A model generated the notes under the pieces. The model was not told the origin of the DNA. It worked only from the letters and a program-made list of their open reading frames with translations, and did not search any database. Below, piece by piece: positions 26,246 to 33,669 of a stretch of DNA of 64,000 nucleotides (within the stretch, counting starts at the first letter, position 1; each line of letters opens with the position of its first letter). The position numbers were made by a program, and so were the translations under genes. Source of the stretch: an uncultured Hoeflea sp. (lineage in GTDB: Bacteria > Pseudomonadota > Alphaproteobacteria > Rhizobiales > Rhizobiaceae); assembly GCF_947501405.1 (NCBI RefSeq), contig NZ_CANMVK010000002.1, positions 124,001-188,000 of the forward strand, in the 5' to 3' direction.

Positions 26246-26257
26246 CTAACATGTTAG
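26246..26257. promoter_or_regulatory. GntR-type operator, copy 3 (perfect palindrome)
   Basis: CTAACATGTTAG is a perfect 12-bp palindrome between the divergent GntR and UxaA genes. On the minus strand, TTGACA (26278-26273) and TAACAT (26256-26251) form a promoter with 16-bp spacing whose -10 lies inside the palindrome, so binding would shut off the regulator's own operon. Confidence 0.78.
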
Positions 26258-26327
26258 ATGGAACCTTAGGCCTGTCAAGCCGATGCCCGGTTTGAGACGT
26301 CAGGCCTTTATACCGACGGACCGGCCG

Positions 26328-27854
26328 ATGACAACCAAACTCCCTCCGGCGCTTCGCCTGCATCCCGACGACAATGTGATCATAGCGCTCGCTGATCTGG
26401 CGCCGGGTGCGCACCTTCCAGGGCTGGAGCGGCCGCTGGCGCAAGCTGTGCCGCGCGGCCACAAGATTGCCGGCGTCAAAATCGGCAAGGGTGCGCAAGT
26501 GATCCGCTATGGCCAGACCATCGGCGTGGCGACAGCGGATATCGCCCCCGGTGAACATGTGCATGTCCAAAATCTGGGAATGGGTGGACATGGTGCCGAT
26601 TATGCATTTGCGACGGAGGTGAGGGCGCTGCCGGGTCAACCGGAGCCGCGGCATTTCATGGGCTATCATCGCAGTGACGGGTCGGTCGGCACCCGCAACT
26701 ATCTCGGCATACTCACCTCGGTCAATTGCTCGGGTTCGGTGGCGCGCTTCATCACCGAGGCGGTGGAGCGGCAGGGCTGGCTTTCCGAATTTGAAAATGT
26801 CGATGGCGTGGTGCCGATCGTGCATGGCACCGGCTGCGGCATGTCGGGCAGCGACGAGGGCTACCACACCCTGTTTCGCACGCTTCAGGGCTATGCCCGC
26901 AATCCCAATTTCGCAGGCATTTTGTTGCTCGGGCTTGGCTGCGAGGTCATGCAGGTTCCCGATCTGGTCGGCCGAGGACGAATGCGAACTGACAAGAACT
27001 TCCGCTACATGACGATCCAGCAATCGGGCGGCACCCGCAAAACCATCGAGCGCGGCGTCGAGCAATTGAAGGAGATGGCGGAGGCCGCCAACCGGATCAC
27101 CCGCCAGCCGGCGGGGCTCGAACATCTGATGATCGGCCTTCAGTGCGGCGGCTCCGACGGCTACTCCGGTATCACCGCCAACCCTGCGCTGGGCGCGGCT
27201 TCGGACCTGCTGGTCGCTCATGGCGGCACCACCATCCTGTCGGAGACTTCTGAGATCTACGGCGCCGAGCACCTGCTCACCCGTCGCGCGGTCACCCCTG
27301 AAGTGGGCGAGAAAATCGTCGAGCGGATCCGCTGGTGGGAGGATTACACCGCCCGCAATGGCGGCGAGATGGACAACAACCCTTCGCCCGGCAACAAGAA
27401 AGGCGGGCTGACGACCATTTTGGAAAAATCCCTCGGGGCGGTCGCCAAGGGCGGCACGGCGCCGCTCACGCAAGTCTATAAGTTCGCCGAACCGGTGACC
27501 GAACGCGGCTTCGTGTTCATGGACAGCCCTGGTTATGATCCCTGTTCGGTCACCGGCCAGATCGCTTCCGGCGCCAATCTGATTGCGTTCACCACCGGCC
27601 GCGGATCGGTGTCGGGCTACAAGCCGACGCCCTGCATCAAGCTTGCCACCAATTCCGAAATGTATGGCCGCATGGCCGAGGACATGGACGTCAATTGCGG
27701 CGACATCGTCAGCGATGGCGTCAGCCTTGAAACCAAGGGCCGCGAGATTTTCGAGCTGTTTCTGCGCGTTGCCTCGGGCGAACAGACCAAAAGCGAGGAA
27801 CTCGGTTTCGGCGGCGCCGAATTCGTTCCCTGGCAGATGGGCGCGGTGATGTAA
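26328..27854 (+). CDS. UxaA-family aldonate dehydratase (altronate dehydratase type)
   Basis: A 508-residue two-domain UxaA-type dehydratase. The N-terminal SAF-like part covers about residues 1-90 (PGEHVHVQNL near its end). The catalytic part shows SVNCSGSVA, HGTGCGMSGSDEG, LGLGCEVMQVP, LQCGGSDGYSG and NPSPGNKKGGLTTILEKSLGA, the family's cysteine-containing iron-binding motifs. Start chosen at 26328 (MTTKLPPALRL); an upstream in-frame ATG adds 15 non-conserved residues. It would dehydrate an aldonic acid to the 2-keto-3-deoxy acid, following the dehydrogenase and lactonase of the same regulon. The usual L-fuconate dehydratase is an enolase-superfamily enzyme, so this would be a non-orthologous substitute or a sign of another substrate. 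Confidence 0.88.
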   Translation: MTTKLPPALRLHPDDNVIIALADLAPGAHLPGLERPLAQAVPRGHKIAGVKIGKGAQVIRYGQTIGVATADIAPGEHVHVQNLGMGGHGADYAFATEVRALPGQPEPRHFMGYHRSDGSVGTRNYLGILTSVNCSGSVARFITEAVERQGWLSEFENVDGVVPIVHGTGCGMSGSDEGYHTLFRTLQGYARNPNFAGILLLGLGCEVMQVPDLVGRGRMRTDKNFRYMTIQQSGGTRKTIERGVEQLKEMAEAANRITRQPAGLEHLMIGLQCGGSDGYSGITANPALGAASDLLVAHGGTTILSETSEIYGAEHLLTRRAVTPEVGEKIVERIRWWEDYTARNGGEMDNNPSPGNKKGGLTTILEKSLGAVAKGGTAPLTQVYKFAEPVTERGFVFMDSPGYDPCSVTGQIASGANLIAFTTGRGSVSGYKPTPCIKLATNSEMYGRMAEDMDVNCGDIVSDGVSLETKGREIFELFLRVASGEQTKSEELGFGGAEFVPWQMGAVM

Positions 27855-27936
27855 GCGCCAAAGCGCTGCCTCACGCCGGAGATGTCAAAAGCTGGCGGAT
27901 GAAGCCGCTACACAAGACAAAGCGCACACAAGACAA

Positions 27937-27968
27937 AACGGCGGCCCGAAGGCCGCCGTTCTTTTGTT
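27937..27968. terminator. Bidirectional intrinsic terminator
   Basis: A perfect 10-bp stem AACGGCGGCC / GGCCGCCGTT around the tetraloop CGAA is followed by CTTTTGTT on the plus strand and by TTTTG on the minus strand. It can end both the UxaA transcript and the convergent GMC dehydrogenase operon. Confidence 0.88.
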
Positions 27969-27981
27969 CTGCTGCGGAAGC

Positions 27982-29553
27982 CTAGAGGTTTCCTGCGCCC
28001 ATTTCACTGGCGATATGATCAGCCTGGCGGATGGCCAGGGCGACGATGGTTAGGGTCGGGTTTTCCGCGGCCCCGGTGGTGAACTGCGAACCGTCCGAGA
28101 TGAACAGATTGTCGATGTCGTGGGTCTGACCCCAGCGGTTGACGACACCGTCGCGCGCATTCTCCGCCATTCGGTTGGTTCCCAGATTGTGCGTCGACGG
28201 ATAGGGCGGCGTCGGAAACGTCCGCGTTGCGCCGACCGCGTCATAGACCGCCATGCCCTGCTTGTAGGCATGCGCACGCATCGCCTTGTCGTTGGGATGA
28301 TCGTCGAAATGCACATTCGGCGCTGGCAGGCCATACTGGTCCTTGAGATCGTGGTTGAGGGTGATCCGGTTGGTCTCCTGCGGCATGTCCTCGCCGACGA
28401 TCCACATGCCGGCCATGTTCTCGTAGGAATCGAGCGCGGTGGTGAACTCCCGTCCCCAACCGCCGGGATCGAGGAAGGCGGCCATGAACGGCAGGCCGAG
28501 CGCCAGGGTTTCAAGCTCGTAGCCACCCACAAACCCGCGTGAGGGATCATGACGCGACTCGTCCTGGATGATCCCGGCCATGGTCGTTCCGCGCCACATC
28601 CGCACCGGCTTGTCAAACACCGCATAGACCGATCCGGTCATGTGACGCATATAGTTGCGGCCGACCTGCCCGGAGGAATTGGCGAGCCCGTCGGGGAACA
28701 TGCTTGACGCCGAATTGAGCAGCAGCCGCGGGCTTTCGATCGAATTGCCGGCGACGCAAACGATCCGCGCCTTTTGCAGATGCTGATTGCCGTCCTGGTC
28801 GGCATAGAGCACGCCGCTGGCCTTGCCGCTGGCGTCATGCTCGATCTTGAGCACATGGGCGCGCTCGCGAACCTCAAGATTGCCGGTGGCTTCGCCGCGC
28901 GGAATGTCGGTGTAGGCGGCGGACCATTTGGCGCCCCATTTGCAGCCCTGGAAACAGAACCCGGTCTGCTGACACGCCGACCTGCCGTCATATTCAACGC
29001 TGTTGATCGCCATCCGCCCGGTGTGAACCTCGCTGTATCCGAGCTTCTTGGCGCCGGCTTCAAACACCTTGTAATTGTTGCATCCGGGCAATCCTTCGCG
29101 GTCGCCGGTGCGGGTTACGCCGAGTTTCGTCTCGGCTTTTTCGTACCAGGGCTCCATTTCCGCCAGATCGATCGGCCAGTCGAGCAGATTGGCGCCCTGT
29201 ACATCGCCATAGGTAGTTTTGGTCTTGAACTCATGGGCCTGGAAGCGCAGCGATGCGCCGGCCCAATGGGTCGTGGTTCCGCCGACCGCCTTGACGATCC
29301 AGGCCGGCAATCCGGAAAAATCCTTGGCGACCCGCCAGTCGCCGGAGGTCGAACGGGCGTCGAGCCAAGCCAGTTGCCCGAAGCTGTCCCACTCATCATT
29401 GACGTAGTCTTCCGGCAGATATCTGCCGCCAGCTTCCAGAGCGACCACCTTCACGCCCTTCTGGGCCAGTTCATTGGCCAGCACGCCGCCGCCGGCGCCG
29501 GTGCCGATAACCACGACGACCGTGTCGTCATTGAGATCATATTTTGCAACCAT
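27982..29553 (-). CDS. GMC-family FAD-dependent dehydrogenase
   Basis: A 523-residue flavoprotein of the glucose-methanol-choline family, in the branch of gluconate-2-dehydrogenase and similar sugar or polyol dehydrogenases. The FAD-binding Rossmann motif is GTGAGGG near 17-23 with the acidic end of strand 2 in VVALEAG; VGGTTTHWAGAS follows; the catalytic His is probably in PSTHNLGTNRM, and FISDGSQFTTGAAENPTLTI is the usual C-terminal FAD region. It has no signal peptide of its own and lies 15 bases downstream of a Tat-exported small subunit, so it is probably carried out of the cell with that partner. No cytochrome c gene accompanies it here. Substrate unknown. Confidence 0.9.
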   Translation of the reverse strand: MVAKYDLNDDTVVVVIGTGAGGGVLANELAQKGVKVVALEAGGRYLPEDYVNDEWDSFGQLAWLDARSTSGDWRVAKDFSGLPAWIVKAVGGTTTHWAGASLRFQAHEFKTKTTYGDVQGANLLDWPIDLAEMEPWYEKAETKLGVTRTGDREGLPGCNNYKVFEAGAKKLGYSEVHTGRMAINSVEYDGRSACQQTGFCFQGCKWGAKWSAAYTDIPRGEATGNLEVRERAHVLKIEHDASGKASGVLYADQDGNQHLQKARIVCVAGNSIESPRLLLNSASSMFPDGLANSSGQVGRNYMRHMTGSVYAVFDKPVRMWRGTTMAGIIQDESRHDPSRGFVGGYELETLALGLPFMAAFLDPGGWGREFTTALDSYENMAGMWIVGEDMPQETNRITLNHDLKDQYGLPAPNVHFDDHPNDKAMRAHAYKQGMAVYDAVGATRTFPTPPYPSTHNLGTNRMAENARDGVVNRWGQTHDIDNLFISDGSQFTTGAAENPTLTIVALAIRQADHIASEMGAGNL

Positions 29554-29568
29554 GTCGGACGCCTCCCT

Positions 29569-30093
29569 CTATATCCAGTTGATGTCGTCAAAGCCGTGAT
29601 CGATGTAGCCGCCCTGGCTGAAGCTTTCGCCCTCATAGCCAAACAGCGGCCAGACGGCCTTCTGGTTGTACAGGCCGGTGACCAGGCCGCCGCGGATGCG
29701 CTGGAAGAACGTGCTGTCCTCCATGCCGCGCAGAATATCGACCCGGTCGCGTTCCCAGCCGGTCTCGATATAGGAGGCGTGTCCCTTGCCGCGCGCCGCC
29801 GCATCCAGCGCCGCAATGCCGGCTTCGATCTCCGGCGCCGCGTCCTCGGTGTCGTAGGCTTTCACCGCGGCGGCGTAGAATTCGTCACCGACCCGGTCAT
29901 GGGGATAGATGTCGCGCGCCATCTGGATCAGCGTCGCCATAGAGGCGGGCTGGAGCGCGGTGGTTTCCATCGCCCAGGCCGCGTCTGAGCCGGCGATGAA
30001 GCCCGGTCCGGCCACGAATGCCGCTCCCATCGCGACCGATCGCGACAAGAGCTGCCGGCGGGTCATGCCTTTGGGCTTGGTTTGAACTGTCAT
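29569..30093 (-). CDS. Small subunit of GMC dehydrogenase, Tat signal
   Basis: A 174-residue protein with a clear twin-arginine signal (TRRQLL at 11-16, hydrophobic stretch, likely cleavage near residue 40 after AAWA). Size and place directly before a GMC flavoprotein match the gluconate-2-dehydrogenase subunit 3-like family, which escorts the flavin subunit through the Tat system and stabilises it. The remaining sequence is mixed helical with a Tyr/Trp-rich C-terminus (GLYNQKAVWPLFGYEGES). A GAGGAAAAC stretch precedes the start. Confidence 0.83.
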   Translation of the reverse strand: MTVQTKPKGMTRRQLLSRSVAMGAAFVAGPGFIAGSDAAWAMETTALQPASMATLIQMARDIYPHDRVGDEFYAAAVKAYDTEDAAPEIEAGIAALDAAARGKGHASYIETGWERDRVDILRGMEDSTFFQRIRGGLVTGLYNQKAVWPLFGYEGESFSQGGYIDHGFDDINWI

Positions 30094-30158
30094 GTTTTCC
30101 TCCTTGGTAATGTCCTTGGCGCGGTCCCTCCCGACCAGGCCGGACTTGCGGCGACGGC

Positions 30159-30554
30159 CTAGAGATACCGGCCGGCGCGCTGCAGCACTTCGATCTGGTA
30201 TCCGTCCGGATCGGCAATGAAAAAGAAGCGCGCGATCACCGTTCCCGCGGGCGCGAAATCCACAAGCTTGCGGGGTTCGAGGCCGAGGGCCGTCAAGCGC
30301 GCGTGTTCGGCGGTAACATCGTCGACCGAAAACGCCAGATGGCCGTATCCGTCGCCCAGCTCATAGGGGCTGGTGCGGTCCTTGTTGACCGTCAGTTCGA
30401 GCTCGAAGCCGGTCTCGCCATTGCTGAGATAGATCAGAGTGAAGCTGTCGAAATCGAGCCTGTCGGCGACATCCAGGCCGAAGGCTGCTTTGTAGAACTC
30501 GACGGAGCGCGCCTCGTCGAGCACGCGGATCATGCTGTGAATGGCCTTGGCCAT
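30159..30554 (-). CDS. VOC-family protein, lactoylglutathione lyase-like
   Basis: A 131-residue vicinal-oxygen-chelate protein with the two beta-alpha-beta-beta-beta modules of glyoxalase I. Possible metal ligands are His6 (HSMIRV), a Glu in GFELELTV, His in GHLAFSVDD and Glu in GYQIEVLQR, the same four positions as in GloA. It could be a glyoxalase I removing methylglyoxal, which sugar catabolism produces, but the family also includes dioxygenases and resistance proteins. It lies 65 bases upstream of the GMC small subunit on the same strand and may be co-transcribed. Confidence 0.8.
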   Translation of the reverse strand: MAKAIHSMIRVLDEARSVEFYKAAFGLDVADRLDFDSFTLIYLSNGETGFELELTVNKDRTSPYELGDGYGHLAFSVDDVTAEHARLTALGLEPRKLVDFAPAGTVIARFFFIADPDGYQIEVLQRAGRYL

Positions 30555-30643
30555 GAGATCTCCCGAATTGGTCCAGACTTGCCCGACAAGTTTGGAGCCC
30601 GTTTCGGGGGATGGGGTAGTAGCGGTATACTACGGCTGCGGTT

Positions 30644-30937
30644 TCATTCCGCCGCCATCATTCGCTCGGGGCTGACGCCGCTGGTTTCAAGATAGACCAG
30701 ACAGCAGCAGCGCAGCAGCGACGCGAAATTTTTGGGCTCGCCGTGCAGCTCCAGAACCTCCGCATGCAGCTTCGACATGAAGCCCGGCGTGGTCATGTCC
30801 TGGGAGCTGGCGAGCTCATCGAGGATGGCCCAGAAGGTCCGTTCAAGGCGAATGGAGGTGCTTTGGCCGTTGAGCCGCAGCCTCCGTGTGATTTGCTCGT
30901 AGCGCGCCGGATCCTGTCCGGCGAAGATTTTGCACAT
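30644..30937 (-). CDS. Ribbon-helix-helix domain protein
   Basis: A 97-residue protein with a ribbon-helix-helix DNA-binding pattern: the strand NGQSTSIRLERTFW (residues 22-35) followed by two helices (AILDELASSQ and the segment after TTPGFMSKLH). This is the alphaproteobacterial stand-alone RHH type that lacks an obvious toxin partner. The start is the ATG with AGGGAGGAA upstream; earlier in-frame starts have no ribosome binding site. A CCC run near residue 78 is unusual. Function unknown; a small regulator is likely. It lies 89 bases upstream of the VOC gene. Confidence 0.72.
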   Translation of the reverse strand: MCKIFAGQDPARYEQITRRLRLNGQSTSIRLERTFWAILDELASSQDMTTPGFMSKLHAEVLELHGEPKNFASLLRCCCLVYLETSGVSPERMMAAE

Positions 30938-31186
30938 TGCTTCCTCCCTCTCATCGCGAAATCGATGAGTTTGCGGCCTTTGGCTTGCCGACAATCCACA
31001 AGTGTGCCGCAACCGAACGGGATTTTCCAGCAATCATTGGTGAGTGTCCGGCGCGGGAGACGGTTTCGGCTATACCGGCCGTCCAAGGCATGGCGTTGGC
31101 TGCGGCCTGCGCCCTGCGTCAAAGTCATGGTTTGGCTCTCCCCAAAATCACCCGATTGACTCTTGCGGCGGATTCAGTGTTGAATA

Positions 31187-31201
31187 GAACATAACAGGAA
31201 C
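31187..31201 (+). promoter_or_regulatory. LexA SOS box (GAAC-N7-GAAC)
   Basis: GAAC, seven bases (ATAACAG), GAAC: the direct-repeat LexA site of alphaproteobacteria, ending 13 bases before the imuA start. TTGACT at 31156-31161 with TTGAAT at 31180-31185 could be the promoter, whose -10 adjoins the box. Confidence 0.85.
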
Positions 31202-31214
31202 ATTTGGGTGCGAC

Positions 31215-32126
31215 ATGAACCTTGCGAGACTGCGGGCCGCGGCGGATATTCTGGATGCCCATACCCGGGCTCACGGTCAGGGTCAGGCCGCGCGCGGCCT
31301 GTCCGCAGGTTCGCTTCATGGTGTGTCCAGCGAGGCTGTGGCAGTGCCCCTGGCCTTGGGCGCGGATGCGGTCGACCGCGTTCTCGAAGGCGGGCTTTCC
31401 TGCGGCGGACTGCATGAAGTGCGATGCGCGCTGGCCCGCGACATCGGCGCGGGCGCAGGCTTTGCGCTGGGGCTTGCGGCGCGGGCGTTCAGCCACGGCC
31501 GCGATGGCCGGCGGCGGATTGTCTGGGTCAACGATCCCGCCGCGCGCTGCGATGGCGGCGGGCTGCTTCCCGCCGGCCTTGCCCAATACGGGCTTGATCC
31601 GGCGGCATTCACGCTGATCGAGCCGCGCGACTTAAAGGGCGCGATGTGGGCGGCCGACGAGGCGGCGGGTTGTGCGGGCCTTGCGGTGCTGGTGTTTCAG
31701 ATCAGGGGCAACCCGGCGCGGTTCGACATGACCGCGACACGGCGGCTGCTGCTGCGCGCCCGCGAAAACGGGGTGCTGGCGCTGACCCTGCGCCAGAGCG
31801 GGGAGGAGGAGGCAAGTGCTGCGGCAACGCGCTGGCGCGTGCAGCCTCACATCTCGGAGGCGGATGAACTGGATCAACGCGGCGTGGGAGCAATGCGGCT
31901 GCTGCTCACGCTGGAACGCAACCGCGCCGGTCGCACCGGCCAATGGCCTTTGGCCTGGAACCCCCAAACCGGAATGTTCGACCATGCCGCATCCCAGCCT
32001 GCAGCCCGTGCCGCGCCGCCAGCGCATTCTCGCCATCGCCTTCAGCCATCTGCCGACCGACCGGATTCACCGGGCGCGCTGGGGCAAATCCTGGATCACC
32101 GGCAGGACTTCGGACGCGCATCCTGA
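31215..32126 (+). CDS. imuA: ImuA, RecA/SulA-like mutagenesis protein
   Basis: A 303-residue protein of the ImuA family, distantly RecA-like, acting with ImuB and DnaE2 in DNA-damage-induced mutagenesis. LSCGGLHEVRC near residue 61 and RRIVWVNDP near 100 are recognisable. It begins right after a perfect SOS box. The family pattern seems to end around WNPQTGMFDH (about 255); the remaining 45 residues come from the region where imuB has already begun, giving an unusually long 143-base overlap and a tail that may be non-functional or the result of a lost stop codon. Confidence 0.87.
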   Translation: MNLARLRAAADILDAHTRAHGQGQAARGLSAGSLHGVSSEAVAVPLALGADAVDRVLEGGLSCGGLHEVRCALARDIGAGAGFALGLAARAFSHGRDGRRRIVWVNDPAARCDGGGLLPAGLAQYGLDPAAFTLIEPRDLKGAMWAADEAAGCAGLAVLVFQIRGNPARFDMTATRRLLLRARENGVLALTLRQSGEEEASAAATRWRVQPHISEADELDQRGVGAMRLLLTLERNRAGRTGQWPLAWNPQTGMFDHAASQPAARAAPPAHSRHRLQPSADRPDSPGALGQILDHRQDFGRAS

Positions 32127-33669
32127 CGCGCCGCCGGTGGTTGTCACCGGGACGGTCAAGAACGCCATCCGCATCGTTGCGCTGGACGATCGCGCCCGCA
32201 CCTGCGGCATTCGCCCCGGCCAGACGCTCAGCGACGCCCGGGCTCTGGCGCCCCGGCTCGACTGCCATCCCGCCGATGCCGAGGCTGACCATGCCCTGCT
32301 GCTTGGGATCGCGGCCTGGTGCGAGCGTTACACCCCGCTTGTCGCGCTTGATGCCGATCCGGATGCGAGCCCGGACGCGGGTCTTGCCGCCGCCGGTCCC
32401 GGCCTGTTCATGGACATCACCGGCTGCGCCCATTTGCTGGGCGGCGAGGCGGCGCTGATCACCGATCTCGAGGCCCGGCTCACCGCCCAGGGCTTTCATG
32501 TCCGGTTGTGCCTGGCCGACACGCCGGGCGCGGCCTGGGCGATGGCGCGCTATGGCGCCGCGCACATCATCGCCGAGGGCTGTCACGGCGAAGCCATCGC
32601 GCCGCTGAGCCTGAGCGGGCTGCGGCTGTCTCCCGCGCTCACCGCCTCGCTCGGCCGGGTCGGACTCAAGACCATCGGCTGCATCGCCGGTTTGCCGCGT
32701 GCGCCGCTCGCCGCCCGTTTCGGATCCGGATTGATGCAGCGGCTCGACCAGGCGCTGGGCCGCGAGGCCGAGGCGATTTCACCCATCATGCCGGTGGCGG
32801 AACTCTCCGCCGAGCGCCGTTTTGCCGAACCGGTGACCCATCACGATGAGATCAGCCATGTGCTTGGCGCGCTGGCCGCAAGCCTGATCGAGCCGCTTGA
32901 ACGGCGCGGCCTCGGGGTTCGCCGCGGCCGGCTCAAGTTGTTCCGGGTCGATGGCCATGTCGCCGAACTGGAGATCCAGACCGCACGGCCCTTGCGTGAT
33001 GCGCCGATGATCGAGCGGCTGTTTGGCGAACGCATCGCCGGCCTGCATGAGGATCTCGACGCGGGCTTCGGCTTCGATCTGATGCGGCTCGACATCGTCC
33101 ATGCCGATCCTTTCGACTCCGCCCAGGCCGATATGGTCGCCGGCGCCGGCCTGATCCAGGACCACGATGCGTTGGTTGACCGGCTCGGCGCGCGGCTCGG
33201 CCTCGACCGGGTGCAGCGCTTCGTGCTGGCCGACACCCACATTCCCGAACGCAGCTTCGGTCGCGCGCCGGTGGCCAGCCTTGCCGGACATGGCGGCGCA
33301 GGCTCCCAGGCCCGGCTTCGCAGCCAGACCCAGAACCAGCTTTCAGCGCCCGATCCGTTAGCGTCCGATGCGCGCATCTTTCGGCCGCTGATCCTGTTCG
33401 AGCGCCCCGAACTGCTCAGCACCATTGCCGAAGTGCCCGATGGCCCGCCGCTCAGGTTCCGCTGGCGCGGCGCGTCCTACGAGGTGGCGCGCTCCGAGGG
33501 GCCCGAGCGCATCGCCTGTGAATGGTGGCGCGACGGGCGCGGCGCCCCCACCCGCGACTATTTCCGCGTTGAGGACCATCACGGCTATCGCTTCTGGCTG
33601 TTCCGGCACGGGCTCTACGGCCGCGAAACCAGCGAGCCCGCCTGGTACATGCACGGGCTGTTCGCATGA
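31984..33669 (+). CDS. imuB: ImuB, catalytically inactive Y-family polymerase
   Basis: A 561-residue Y-family polymerase homologue that lacks the N-terminal catalytic carboxylate: LAIAFSHLPTDRI (about 16-28) stands where active enzymes have the Asp/Phe/Phe motif. ImuB serves as a scaffold linking DnaE2 to the sliding clamp. Start at MPHPSLQPV; the frame is open further upstream but those residues are only a shadow of imuA. It overlaps dnaE2 by ATGA. Middle gene of the SOS cassette. Confidence 0.92.
   Translation: MPHPSLQPVPRRQRILAIAFSHLPTDRIHRARWGKSWITGRTSDAHPDAPPVVVTGTVKNAIRIVALDDRARTCGIRPGQTLSDARALAPRLDCHPADAEADHALLLGIAAWCERYTPLVALDADPDASPDAGLAAAGPGLFMDITGCAHLLGGEAALITDLEARLTAQGFHVRLCLADTPGAAWAMARYGAAHIIAEGCHGEAIAPLSLSGLRLSPALTASLGRVGLKTIGCIAGLPRAPLAARFGSGLMQRLDQALGREAEAISPIMPVAELSAERRFAEPVTHHDEISHVLGALAASLIEPLERRGLGVRRGRLKLFRVDGHVAELEIQTARPLRDAPMIERLFGERIAGLHEDLDAGFGFDLMRLDIVHADPFDSAQADMVAGAGLIQDHDALVDRLGARLGLDRVQRFVLADTHIPERSFGRAPVASLAGHGGAGSQARLRSQTQNQLSAPDPLASDARIFRPLILFERPELLSTIAEVPDGPPLRFRWRGASYEVARSEGPERIACEWWRDGRGAPTRDYFRVEDHHGYRFWLFRHGLYGRETSEPAWYMHGLFA

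Noticed and set aside
26205-27473. A 422-codon minus-strand frame opposite the UxaA gene
   Set aside because: Shadow frame; it would read through the GntR operator and promoter and encodes nothing recognisable.
28774-29988. A 404-codon plus-strand frame opposite the GMC dehydrogenase operon
   Set aside because: Antisense shadow; it spans two minus-strand genes with clear FAD and Tat motifs.
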